A stretch of 64,000 nt of DNA from Rhyacichthys aspro (taxonomy: Eukaryota > Chordata > Actinopteri > Gobiiformes > Rhyacichthyidae): the NCBI GenBank assembly GCA_036850595.1, contig CM072152.1, forward strand, positions 6,653,640 to 6,717,639, read 5' to 3'. A program made the translations under genes and the position numbers. The notes below the pieces were generated by a model, which was given only the letters and a program-made list of their open reading frames with translations, made no database searches and was not told where the DNA came from. Shown here one piece after another: positions 11,222 to 22,700 of the stretch. Numbering within the stretch: the first letter of the stretch is position 1; each line of letters begins with the position of its first letter.

Positions 11222-13440
11222 CCGGGGAAGTGACTCTCACCTTTCTTCACAGCTGCCTATAGACGATCCTTCGCTGTGTGTTCTGTATTCTGGAGGCTGC
11301 AGAGGAGTCCTTCAGCCTGCTGCAGCTGGCATGTTTATGTCACAGCTGGGGCTTTGATGACTGGCAACTCCTTGCAGCAGTTTGAGGCTGGTATCAGAAA
11401 GGTAGACTAGAGGCGAAGTTTGCATTCACATCGTTATTTGAAACTTGGAAATGTATTTTTCAAGGTGAAAAATGAAAGTTTGTTCAGGGTAGGGGAAAAA
11501 AATAGTGTTCAAGTTGACGTCAAATGTCTCATCAGAATCAAGTTTTTTGTTTTGTTAATTTGTGCATTGTCTAAATTCAGAACTACCTTTTGTTGGCATT
11601 TAAACATCGCCTACGATCTCTTTTTCTGAGACTAACCCACCAACAGACTGCAGCATAAAAAAGTTAGTTGTATATTACTGTATGTAAAAACATTTGCAGC
11701 AGTTTATTATTTACAATAAAAGACCTTCTTAGAAAAAGTTTTTACCTCCGAAAACAAGTCGGCCCCAACATATAATCAATGAAAAAAAATAGGGCTTCAA
11801 TATGAAACCAGTTGAGAAGCACCCTCTTAAAATAAGCCTATAGTCCTGAAAAAAATGATATATCTGGTGCCATTTTATGCCTATAGCAGTGAGTAGTATT
11901 CCCTGTTTACATGTGAGAGTTAATCAAGTTGGAGTGGATTGAGGTTAAGAACCCTCATAAAGTGAATTTAGCCTGTGCCATAATTATATATATAGCAATA
12001 TCTCTACATGTATTTATAGATGTATTCTGTACTCTCAGATATCGTTATAGGTCTGTTGTTACCCTGACAATGAATAATACATAAATAGTACAGTTGTCAT
12101 GTTGGATTATTTGCTGTTCCCGGGTATCAGCTGAAAGTTTCACCAAACACGCTGTCTAATATTACTATGGTTACAAGATCGTGCAGTAGAGGAATATAGA
12201 ACAGAATCCATAAAATGGTTTTGTGCTTAATGCATATGTGACAAGGTTACCCTGAATTAGCTGAGAATTGGCATGTTGTGTAGATAATAAACATCTAGTT
12301 CCCACAGTGGAACTATATGGGGCACCACAAAATGAGAAAAACTTGCTACATGCAAAAATGATGTATCATATACATTATAATGTAGCAATAACAATAAGAT
12401 TTGAATCCATTTTGCCAGAGTAAAAGTTGAATCACATTATATGTACAAGAAAATATAAGGCTCTAGCTCTGACTTGCTCTGGACTTCTTTTTCTCATTTA
12501 GTCAGGTCACAATCTGATTTAAAGCTCTGATTGGTCAGCTGTTTTGTCATCTTCACATAAAAACCCATAACATTGTTGTGTTACAAGCAGTTCTTTGCAA
12601 TATAGATATTGTGACTTGATATTGCGATAACAATACATTTGCGATATATTGTGCATCTCTATACATTGTGCACAAAATAAAACATTCACTTTTTTACTTT
12701 AAGGGCTTCATATACACAAGAGTGACCTAGACTAGTCAGAAAAACAAGATGACTTTAGTTTGGTATGCAAAGCATACAGTCTTGCATTTAGCCTTGGTTA
12801 AACAGAAGAGCTCATAAAATAACTTAACTAATCTTTCATTCAGTTTCTCATAAACACACCGAAGTCAAGAAACAATACAGTAACTTGGAAACTTGTAAAA
12901 AATTTGTCAACCAACAGACAACTCCACCTCTAGTTCAATCTGGCTGAAAATTACACTAAACAAACTACATGAACTTACCTGTTTCAGAACATTTAATTTC
13001 AAAAGACACTCAAAATACTATATTAAAGGGTTTGGAAAATAGAAATTATGCAACACATTGCAACTCATTGACGAAAGGCTGCGGTTGGTTCTTGTGCTGC
13101 TTGCTCATTCAGGCAAAACTGATATTTGTTTTTGCAATGTTTTTGTCATTTGACAGAATATTGAATTTTTTAATGAAAAAAGGTACACCACTAGGATCCA
13201 ATCAGATGGATTGCTCAATATTCTAGCAAAAAACTGAACTCACATCAATCAATGTTAGAAATGCCCCAATACCTCAAGATGTGGCTCACCGCAAAGCACA
13301 CAAAAATAATAAATTTTCTTCATTTCAAATGTTGCATTCTCATTGAATTTTTCCATGTGTCAAAGATTTGCTGTCTGACAAAACTATACTCTTTCAACTT
13401 TTTCATTCAGTAGGCTTCGGTTCTGCATGACATTGTTCCT
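11222..13440. other. Noncoding DNA, no feature recognised
   Basis: AT-rich with scattered short AT repeats (near 11982-12020). No exon with paired splice sites or family similarity was found. Confidence 0.45.
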
Positions 13441-13456
13441 TTAAAGGTCTATGGGA

Positions 13457-13470
13457 GTTGCCATGGTAAC
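13457..13470. promoter_or_regulatory. Second RFX X-box palindrome
   Basis: GTTGCCATGGTAAC, identical to the copy at 11208-11221. The flanks differ, so it is not part of an obvious duplication. Confidence 0.4.
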
Positions 13471-13700
13471 ACATTTGGTCAAAATTCTAAGTTAGGAGAA
13501 AAGTTGCTGGACTAAGTTTAAGAAGTGTCAGTCTTGGGTTTCTGTATAATACTCTAACGTGTCTGAGTCTGAGAACTAAAGTAACATTTTGACTGGTCTA
13601 ATATGACGGTCTGTGGAAACATCTGTGTGAGACCAGTCCGATGTCTTTAGTGTTGGGTTGTAAAGATGTGCTGTTGTCAGTCTGCAGCTGGAACAATGCT

Positions 13701-13717
13701 GCACTGCCACCTGGTGG
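13701..13717 (-). promoter_or_regulatory. CTCF-like motif, minus orientation
   Basis: The minus strand reads CCACCAGGTGGCAGTGC, a full match to the CTCF core CCASYAGRKGGCRS. Binding is inferred from the motif only. Confidence 0.4.
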
Positions 13718-14303
13718 AGCAGTGGTTAAACATCTGCATGATCAGACATGGTGCACTTTCCACAGAAAGATATGGCACACTGCACAATTTAGGGACTCGC
13801 AATTTCATCTCAAGTAGTGTTTGTGTTTAACGCAATGGGGAAAGGGAATACAATATTTTTATTCACTACACAAGAGGCTTTAGATCCTGAACATTGAAAA
13901 TCAGAATCCGCCTTTGATAGGAAACACTTCTATATTTGCTTTTGTGAAAATAATTTTTTGAAATAATACTCCATTTTTCTTTTTGTCTTTAACCTTCCAA
14001 TATGACTTGTTTATCACAAGTACAAAACCAGATTTCTTTGCTCTGTTGTGTTATGTCCATTTTTGCCTGAGTGAAGATATGTATGTAGCTTCATTTTCAG
14101 TGAACATACTAGTCTCTTGGCCCCAACAGAGTGTAACCATAGTGGCACGTTACTCTTTTGGGGCCCTTTGTATTCCTCATGATTGGGAGTTCTTTCGACT
14201 TCTCAAAAGATGCAGTACCAACACCATACTCACAGCATGAGTGAAAAACTGTTTTCAAGATCCAAAACTTAATGACTCTAGACGCAATTAACTTAAAAAA
14301 ACA

Positions 14304-14318
14304 CCAGCAGGTGGTGCC
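14304..14318 (+). promoter_or_regulatory. CTCF-like motif, plus orientation
   Basis: CCAGCAGGTGGTGCC matches the CTCF core with one transition (T for C in GGC). With the minus-oriented site at 13701-13717 it forms a divergent pair about 600 bp apart. Confidence 0.35.
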
Positions 14319-14347
14319 ATTGCATAAGCTGCAGGATAACATTGGCT

Positions 14348-14425
14348 ACACTCACTCGAAGGTGATGAGGATGTTCTGCTGCTGTGAACTGCAGCGTATC
14401 TTCACATGGATCACCACAATGTCAC
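14348..14425 (-). CDS. Orphan exon-like segment
   Basis: On the minus strand a pyrimidine tract ending TTTCTCTGCAG precedes an open segment encoding SDIVVIHVKIRCSSQQQNIL and then ITFE. It ends at a strong donor GTGAGT just inside the last codon. The codons look protein-like and both splice signals are good. I do not recognise the protein and found no partner exon nearby. It could be one internal exon of an unidentified minus-strand gene, or a chance frame. Confidence 0.3.
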
Positions 14426-14491
14426 TGCTGCAGAGAAATAAACAGTAAAGAATGATGTTCCAGTGGAGCAGAAACATTAAGAGGTACACAG

Positions 14492-14520
14492 ATATACACA
14501 CATACATACATACATACACA
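14492..14520. repeat. ACAT/CATA microsatellite
   Basis: A short tandem run of ACACATACATACATACATAC type. Confidence 0.7.
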
Positions 14521-15559
14521 TCTATACATCTACATTTTATACACTTTATGTTCATTAGTTTTTATGTTCTAGGCAATGTAGAATACAGTAGTTTTCAGGT
14601 CAGTAAGGGCTGCATGACAATACTGTATATTGGTTTTTAGAGGCTCATAACACACAGCTGATTAAATTGTTTTGTTATACTTTTTAACATTTCGGTTAAG
14701 TGACATGTTCACAACCGCAGAAACCGCTCACAAAATTTTATAGATATATTTGTCCTCTTTTTGCGATATTTCTGAATGCTGCAGTTTATAGTTCCATCCA
14801 CAAATAGCATCGTCAAAAAGATACACACCCACATCAACAAAGAAACATATTCACTATATAATTTATTCTAATCGATATTCTTCAGACAGGTCTTGCTTTG
14901 ACAGGCTTTGATGAGGAAGCACAAGACCTAAAACAATCTGTCTTCAACACATAACACAGTCCTAAGCATTGTAACCTTTAACCTTTTGCTCATGTAGCCT
15001 TAATGCTTGTATAAATAGAGCAGCTGAATGTTAAACCACTTGCTAATGTTCTCTACCTACTCAGCGACAGCACACATGCAGGTGATTAGCTGTCAGAGTC
15101 ATATGTCCTGCATAATTTGTTATTTTTATGACCTTTTTTGTCCATTGAAAATAAATGATCAAACCGACTGTTGCTCAAATAGCTTCCAAACAGTAAAAAG
15201 GTCATACAATAAATCTGCTATACTTTTCACTGGAGAATAGAGTTGTGAATACACCAGTTAAAAATGCTGTTTTGGACTTTTGACATAGACTGTAACTTTT
15301 TTTGTGTGTTCTGCATTTTCAAGTTCAAAAATGCAATCTCTCACTTCACTCTTTGGCCTAAAGGGGGCAATGCAGGACTACATTTAGCAGACTGGTAGAC
15401 TTTATCAACACAATCCCATTTCCAGTCAGCCTGTGGAGGTGGATGCCTGCCGGTCCCATGTTTGATTCACAGCCTGTATCTGTCTGCGAGTATGAAAGTC
15501 TGATTAAAAATGTCTCCTGACCCGGCGGTGACACCCTCGCTCGGAGAACTCTTTGTGCG

Positions 15560-15900
15560 ACAGTATTCAAACATTCCCACTGATCCTGTGAGACAGACAC
15601 AGAAAAGGCGCCGGGGTTAAGAACTTCCAGAAATGACGCTCCTATTCAAAGGCTTATCTTTTACCCCTTAGAGCGATGATTGTTTCTTACATATCAACCT
15701 CCTCCACTTTGGAGTTGATTCCCCTCATTTCCCGCGCTCTGTTCTCAGATGAGTAGCTGCGGGCGACGCGGCGGATAAGTAGAGCAACAAATACAAGCGG
15801 TGTGAGAAAGATAGACGGAGGAGGCTGTGCTGCAATTCCGAACCTGGCGATTTATGTAGAATATGCCAGATGCACATTAATACAAACAGCCCTACGGAGT
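15560..15900. other. Non-repetitive block, possible conserved noncoding element
   Basis: GC content rises above the surroundings and CpGs appear (GGCGCCGGGG, GCGGGCGACGCGGCGGAT) with no repeat similarity. A minus-strand frame to the left (15358-15600) follows a plausible acceptor but lacks a clear donor. Best read as possible regulatory DNA. Confidence 0.25.
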
Positions 15901-17120
15901 GGCAGTTAAGTAAATGTCAAGTCGTGGTCCGCTCACAGCAGTCTGCCCACGGTCGATGTGATTTAGTGGCCTTTAATCTGAAATCACATACATTTACCGG
16001 TAATCACTGCATTTAAATGGGATGTTTCTGCGTAGATGGAAGTTTCACATAAATGCAAAGATGTTTCAAGTGCTGTCTTGTTTTTTAGCTTGGAAAATCA
16101 GCTGGTCTTAAAGCTGTGCAAACATCTTTTTGGCAGAAACAGAAGCATAGAAAACAATTGGCATCATGAGAATGAGAAGGCTTGACCTAAGCTTTTTCAG
16201 TGTACCTCTCCTGCATGAGTTTTCTGCAGTTGATGGCTTTTTGAACATGACAGCACAACACAATCAAATATACGTAGTTCTCTGCTTCCCATATACTGTT
16301 TTTTCTTCGATCTGGAGACCTATGGGTTCTCACCTATGGGGTCTCCCAGAAGTGGGCTGACCTTGGGCTATCTCTCATTTTAATGTTGGTTTGGGCAATA
16401 AACAAAACAATTCCTGATGGGATGGACACCGAATTTGCGCCAAAGATAATGTCGTAGTTAAACTTTAAATGCAGAAATCCCAGTTAACCAAAGATTTTAA
16501 TGTAATGTGTCATTGTCTTAAAAGTGACTCTTCTTAACCAAACGTAATCATCTCTCAAAACCAACAGCTATTAACAACTGAATAACTTAATTAGCTTTCT
16601 GTACATGCACTCTACTGTAGCAATCACCAAAACCTGACCTAATGCACCAAAGCTATGGTGCAGTAATCACTTTTATACATGTTTTCACCTCATAATATCA
16701 TTAGAACTTAGGGGGGCACCTCTGAAGAAGCGGGCCATGCTTGCACCATTTACCTTCACAGGTCCACATGATAAAAAGGTAACGTGGACATTTCTGTAAA
16801 TCTGAACACCTCTATAACCTATCCTTACATGTATCTGCTCTATTTCCATCACTTCCATCTTCCTCTGTCGCTGTATTTTCTCTTGGAGCCACTGTGCTGC
16901 CCATGGCGGCCACTAAGGCAACGCCTCCAGCCAACTCTCCATCCACCATTTACAGTACGTTATTTTCAGAAACGAGCTGTCCTATGTGACTGACAGGAGT
17001 TTAAGGTTGACACTTTGACATTTTTTTCTCTTTGACAGAGAAATACACTATACAGGGAATAATAAAGCGACAACAAAGTTAAGTTTACCCTGCATTTTCT
17101 TTTTACCTGTACTCTCTCGG
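15901..17120. other. Noncoding DNA, no feature recognised
   Basis: Random short frames only. No splice-bounded coding segment or repeat was identified. Confidence 0.45.
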
Positions 17121-17121
17121 T

Positions 17122-17185
17122 GAGCCTCTGTGGTTTAGAGGGCATATTACATAAACAGAGGGACCTGGGTTTGATTTTCGTCTGC
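17122..17185 (+). repeat. tRNA-like (SINE-type) fragment
   Basis: GTGAGCCTCTGTGGTTTAGAG and, about 40 bp on, GACCTGGGTTTGATTTTC resemble the A and B boxes of a pol III promoter in a decayed tRNA-derived SINE. The spacing is right; the B box has several mismatches. Confidence 0.3.
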
Positions 17186-17206
17186 TTCCTATCTATTTAC
17201 ATATAG

Positions 17207-17603
17207 CAGGCATGCCCAAACTTTTTCCCTAAACAGAAATGTGGAAGTGGGCCAAACGCAAAAATCTTTTCCATTCAGTTAAAAGAATACTCTTCCTCCC
17301 AGGTTTGCCTTTTGTCTTTGTGCCACTGCCTATACTGCTCCATTTTGTGGTGAACAGGTAGCGCCAAATTGGAAGCCAATGAACTTAAGCAATTTGACTC
17401 AAACCTGGGCGGCTTGACCCAAACCTTTCAAAAATCCATCAAAATGTTAACTTTACAATGTCTAAGTATGCTCGGCCATCATTGCAGATGAAAGCAGTAG
17501 TTAGTATACATTTTAAGTCACAAAACATGACGACCCCTGGTGGGCCAAATCAAACCTCTTGGCAGGTCAATTTCGGCCCCAGGCCTCACGTTGGGCACCC
17601 CTG
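17207..17603. mobile_element. Decayed hAT-type element
   Basis: Left end CAGGCATGCCCAAACTTTTT and right end GTTGGGCACCCCTG are imperfect inverted repeats of the CAGGGGTGYCCAAAC type. The flanks ACATATAG and TTATGTAG agree at 5 of 8 positions, consistent with an old 8-bp duplication. Confidence 0.6.
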
Positions 17604-19580
17604 TTATGTAGTATATGCACATTGCATTATGTACATCACCTCATCAATTGTAAAGTCACGATAGAGAGTGAAATATTAGCACTTTAAATAACAATATGTC
17701 TGCTGCTGCTCCCCATATTGTTGTTGGTTTATCCTAGTTTATAATTTTCTCATCTGCTAAAATGACATTCAGTTGTTGGTTTCTTCCTGCAAACTGTTGT
17801 GTCATGTTGCAAACTATGGTCACATGTTTTGTTTTTTTGTAAACCACAATTTTTATGGAGCATTGATGTAAACAGAGTGACTTACTCAATAACTCACTCG
17901 ACAGTTTACATTTACATTTGTATTACATTTTGTTTGTTGTTTTAATGTCAGGCCCTTGGCTACGACACTACATTGGCCTGTTCCATAAAAATTGTTTCCG
18001 CCTTCTTAACTTCTGCAGTAGATAATTACACTCTGTAGTAGTTAAAAGTTCAAAAGCCTGTAAGAAATCTCCCAGCTGTCTCATGTTGGCTGGCTTTTGT
18101 TTGCATCCGCTATATGCCTTCCATTGATGTTACACGGCTGTGGAAAGTTGGTTCCGATTCAGCGTCTCCTGAAACAAACCAGAGCTAGAGCCAGGAATGA
18201 CGCGGAGCTTAGTCGGCTTGAAAGTGCTACGCATGGTCAAAAAATTGGAAGCCAAGGAAAAAGAACATTTCCAACAAAGCCATAATGATTTAGAAGCTAA
18301 GATTTTACGGCGTGAAGTTGTTTTGCTTTTAAATGTATTTACTTCTCCCAGACAAATGAAGTTCTTTGTAACTTTTTGCTGAGCCTTGACAGATGTCTGG
18401 TAAGTAAGCCTCTTCACTCACCTTTGATTTTGATTTTTCAGCATTAGCCGTGCCTTTCTTCAAGCGCGAAGGACGGACCATAATAAGAGCGCATGAATAC
18501 GTCTAGACTTTGAAAAGCTGCTCCGTTTATTCAGCAGCTTCTGACTGCTTTTAGTGGGTCAGATTTTAGCGAAATAAAAAAAACAAAAAAAACAAAGCTC
18601 ATGACAGAAAAATAGCTTTAACAGGGGATTTGTGAACAAAATGAACGATGAAACGTGATCCCCCCGTCTGACAGAAGTTTCATTAGAAGCCCTTAATGTG
18701 AGAGTATCCTAACAGTGTCGTGGGTTGAAAGGTTGGGGATAACACTACGAGAGACGTGAGTTCTGTGTGTTCTTGACAATTCCCCGCTCTCCGCTCTGAA
18801 ACAGAGATGTGCTGACAGTGGTGTGGCTTGAAATGTAAATAGGTGCAGCATTAGTATTCCGTCGTCGCCCCACATTCGCTTTTTGGTGCCGGTCCATGTA
18901 TGTGTATGTGTTCAAGAGGGGGGCAACTGTGGGGAATTGGAGTATTTGATTAGACTCCCCCTGGTTTAGTGTGAATCTCAGTAGCAGGGGTTCATCGGCG
19001 GGACATGCAGGAACGCTGAGCACATCAGCTTCACAACGATGGGTTTTTTTGGGGGGAATCCAAACGAGTATGGATGTTTTTTTTCGTTTTTTTTTTTTTT
19101 TTTACTTCGCTGGAAAAAGTAGATTCACGTTAAAGTGATGACATTTCATGGTGTCCTTGCACTTTTCCTTAACTCAAAATGTACTTTTAATAGTCAGGAG
19201 ATAGGTGCAACATTGAGAAGGTATATAGTTGTATTTTAGGGAGAATACCAGCTTTGCAGAGATCGCTTAAATTCAGTTTCCATTTCTGGCTTGTTTGGAG
19301 AATCGTTAAAGTGAGAATACAAAGTTACAGTTTTTTTTTAGGTAAGTATTTGTTAAGTAAAGGTGGAAAGTACTAATAATTGTTGGGAAAAGGAAGCAGA
19401 ACACACACTACTTCACACTAGAGAAAGCCATTTTATTGCCTTAGTCCTGCTAAAAATAGACTTTTAAACTATGTCCAGATGTTTCTTTTTTTTTTGAAGG
19501 ACTGAGTTAATGAACAAGAAGTAAACAATTTAGAAAGAGTTGAAGGCAATGGAGCATAGAGTAATACCCACAATCAGCTG
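17604..19580. other. Noncoding DNA, with a somewhat GC-richer part
   Basis: The segment 18440-19030 has more CpG than its flanks and no repeat similarity, but no protein-like frame with splice signals. A poly-T tract lies near 19079-19103. Confidence 0.4.
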
Positions 19581-19684
19581 AAGGCCGGTACGTACTCCTC
19601 CATTATTGTGTGATTGGTCAGAAATTTGAAGTGGGCGTGGCTAATGCGGAATTTCTCGGTTCTTGCGGAGTATGTATCAGGCTT
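19581..19684. mobile_element. Short inverted-repeat element
   Basis: AAGGCCGGTACGTACTCC on the left pairs with GGAGTATGTATCAGGCTT on the right, giving terminal repeats of about 18 bp with three or four mismatches around a 104-bp element. Too short to encode anything; a MITE-like relic. Confidence 0.45.
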
Positions 19685-20539
19685 TATGCTGCATTTATGT
19701 AACCTGACTGTCCAGATGGTCTGTTACACAAAACATTGAGTAAGGCCTTCCTGCGTGAGGTAAGTATTTATGTGCTCCCTGTAAAGTGGAGTTCATGTGT
19801 TTGGAAATCGTTCACTGACCAATCAGAAGGCTTCAGAGGAAATGCAATATGTGGCCATAGCTTTTTACATGGTACACACATACGATAACATGATTGACCA
19901 CGACATGTTGACCTTAGAGCATCTTTTAGACTAAATGTGTCCACTGTACTCTAGACCTGCAAAGCACACAGCAGAGTTAGTGAAAAACATGGAAATAACC
20001 CTGTGCATGAATACAGTCATGTAAGACAAGTCCATAAACAAAAAAACCCCAAAAAAAATCATGATTGGTTAGTTGTTTGTTGTCTAGAAAGAAATTGAGT
20101 TCAGAATTAGCTTTTGTTGTAACTAAGACTAAATGCTAAATAAATACAAAGACTACATCAATTCAACATAATCCTGAGAGGGGCATTCAAGACACATTAT
20201 TGTGACTCCCTTCTGTTTAAGTCACTAGGACAGCAGTCCAGTTAAGTGGCCAAATTGACAATGCTGTGTCTTTATTATCTCTTATTTTATATCATTCAAG
20301 TTGACTACTGCTTTATATTGATATCCTACTTCAAAGAACACTAAATCTTAATCGGCTGCTGAGGTAAATCAATGCTCACAAGTTTTAGTGTTAATTCAGG
20401 GTTCTTTACACTCACATTCAATCTAATGAACCATTTAGATTCACCAATTCAAAATATTAATATTGTAAATGGAAGCTAAACCAACAAAGAATCAAGAGTG
20501 GGAGAGCATTTGTTTATTTTAATGACAAGATAAAGACTG

Positions 20540-21080
20540 AGAAACCCTTGACGTGTGCGATTTTAGCTTACAGCTTGTGCTTCTTTACATCCCACACGTT
20601 CAGTACTTTAGGTATGGCTGACATACTAACGTTAAGCTATGTGTGTGGGGGTATTCTGAGTGCCACATTCACCGGTAAGTGAACCCTTGTGCCTGAAAAA
20701 AAATCCAAACGACACAGTAAACTGTTCCTGTCACCCGTAAATCCCTGCAATTATCCCCACGCACACACGCCACAGATCTGTGCACGTGTGGCACCGTGTT
20801 AATCTGGCACCTTTTATACCGATTGTTGGCAGGGAATGAAGAAGATAAAGAAAGAGAAGGAAGGGCGCTGGGTAAATTGTGCAAACTCAAAGGCAGACAT
20901 GATTTGTAGGAGCCCCATAAATCCGTTAAAACTCCTCAGATGAACTTAACTCACAGCAGCCGGGGCATTAACCAAAATATCAATGCTGCATTCAAAGTTT
21001 ACCGAGCTTGTCTTTGTGTTGAGGCGCTCAAACAGAATTTCAGCCCATTTATCATCCTGTTTGAAGCTGGAGAAACAGTG
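20540..21080. other. Non-repetitive block, possible conserved noncoding element
   Basis: Balanced composition over about 500 bp, with a CACGTG E-box at 20783-20788 and a Hox-like CCCATAAA near 20912. No repeat similarity. Conservation cannot be tested here. Confidence 0.25.
20612..20671 (+). CDS. Possible short first exon
   Basis: ATG GCT GAC (acceptable start context, G at +4) opens MADILTLSYVCGGILSATFT and runs straight to a strong donor, GGTAAGTG, near 20672. Partner exons are not visible and the peptide is not recognised. Could be chance. Confidence 0.15.
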
Positions 21081-21465
21081 CACACTTGCTGCTTTCTCAC
21101 ACTTATTTAGCTTTAACAATGGCCCAAATGGCTATTGTAACAAGTTGTGCCAACAGCAGTAAATGTTGTGGGTTTCAATCTCTGTCTGAGACTTTTTTGG
21201 CTCGGTTTTCAGGCCTGGTGAATGTTTAGATTTTGATTTAACTCCAGTGGTTCTTGACTCTTGATTTTAAATGAACTACATCCATTGAAAATAATGGGCA
21301 TACATTTTTTTTTCTCATTCAGTATCTTGTTCGAATAATACATCCATAAGTCAAATGTAGTGAAATTCTGAAATGTTCTAGAATAAAAACAACATCAAAA
21401 CAATGTCTGTCCGCTTATGTTTTAGTAATTATCTGCATACTAATACATGCATACGAATAAGGGTT

Positions 21466-22106
21466 TAAACAGACTATACCTGATATTTTTTCTTCTAGTT
21501 GGGAAAATGGTTTAAACCCCAAATAGCATATTGTAAAAGCAATCATTTGTGAAAAAACAGGCTTTATGATGATACAGTTTCTTATAAGGGATTGTAATAG
21601 ATTAGAACCTCTATTCAGGAATGGAAAACCTTGACCAATCAATGCTCGCAAATACATTTCACCAAACTGAAGTTTAAAGTTTAGCTTAGCTGCGACTTCA
21701 GCGTCAGGGCGGCAATTATCTCCACCTCGTTACACATTGCATGATTGAATTGACAGTATTTCATGCGTTTCACGTTGCCTCCCTTTTCTCTGTGGTTGCT
21801 TTCCTTTTTTGAGCTGTTTCTCTTAAAAGACATATTCAGCGCTGAAAATACACTTTTTCGGAAGCTATTAAACTTCCTGGAATGTCATGCAAGCAGGTGT
21901 AGACCAATGGGAGCACTACGATTTATGAGCATGTGAATTGTGCAACCATTTGATTGGCCAGAGGTTCCCATTTATTACAATCCCTTATAATAAACAGTAG
22001 ATAGTATCAAAAAGCCATTTTTTTCCACTTTTATGATATACTATTTGAAGTTTAAACCATTTTTCCAACCGGAAGAAAAAAATATCAGGTACAGTCTGTT
22101 TCTTGG
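21466..22106. mobile_element. Non-autonomous TIR element, full copy
   Basis: The left end AAACAGACTATACCTGATAT continues into TTTTTCTTC, TTGGRAAAATGGTTTAAAC and CAAATAG. It is matched in inverse complement at 22050-22106. The terminal repeats exceed 60 bp with few mismatches and enclose about 640 bp. The interior (CCAATGGGAGCAC, GATTGGCC, CCTCCCTTTTCTCTGT) recurs at 41376-41685. No coding frame. The superfamily is unclear because a target duplication could not be fixed. Confidence 0.65.
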
Positions 22107-22331
22107 AGCCTTAATATTTCACTAACCTTGCAAGGCAGCTCTGATTCTCGGGACATTTGGGAGTTTCTGACCTTGTGTAAATCCATCTTGTATCGTGCCA
22201 CACAAACTGCTTGAGTCAAACCATGGGCTCACCGGACTCTTGTGACCAATGATGTGGCAGCACGAACAGGAGGAGGCGGGGTTTAATTTGAAGAAAGCAA
22301 CAAGCGCTCTTTTCTCCTCTTTGTTATCAAC

Positions 22332-22436
22332 ATGGCTGCGACAAAAGACGTTAGCGTTGATGCTGCTATCAAATCAGTTTTATCAAAAGTAGAGAGTATT
22401 TCTTTTTTGAAAGAAGAGCAAAGAGTGGCACGTAAT
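22332..22436 (+). pseudogene. RecQ-helicase-like 5' fragment
   Basis: ATG GCT GCG ACA opens MAATKDVSVDAAIKSVLSKV followed by ESISFLKEEQRVA. This resembles the N-terminus of the RecQ-type (ATP-dependent helicase Q-like) proteins found in many copies in fish genomes, where KEEQ starts the Q-motif region before the Walker A box. After KEEQRVA the similarity stops. The frame runs on to 22700 through unrelated sequence, and no GKS or DEAH box follows. The helicase core is absent, so this is a truncated retained end. The preceding 100 bp (GGAGGAGGCGGGGTTTAA) may be its old promoter side. Identification is by remembered similarity only. Confidence 0.4.
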
Positions 22437-22700
22437 ATGAATGGCTGCTATGATTGGCTAAAGAAACCTCATGGTGGACAGATACTAGTCGGTGCTTCAT
22501 CCAATCAACTACCAAGTTTTCGTCAGAAGGCACCTCCCTTTTGCAAATGCTTGCAACGGGAGCCTTCCAGATGTCACTGGGAAACAGACTATATGCTCTT
22601 TGGAGAAGTTCAATCTGGTGGAGTCAGATTAATATTTCACATGCCAGCAATTATTTTTTTTTTATTTTGGGGAAAGCGCTGTGTTTCCTTCAGAGATTGA

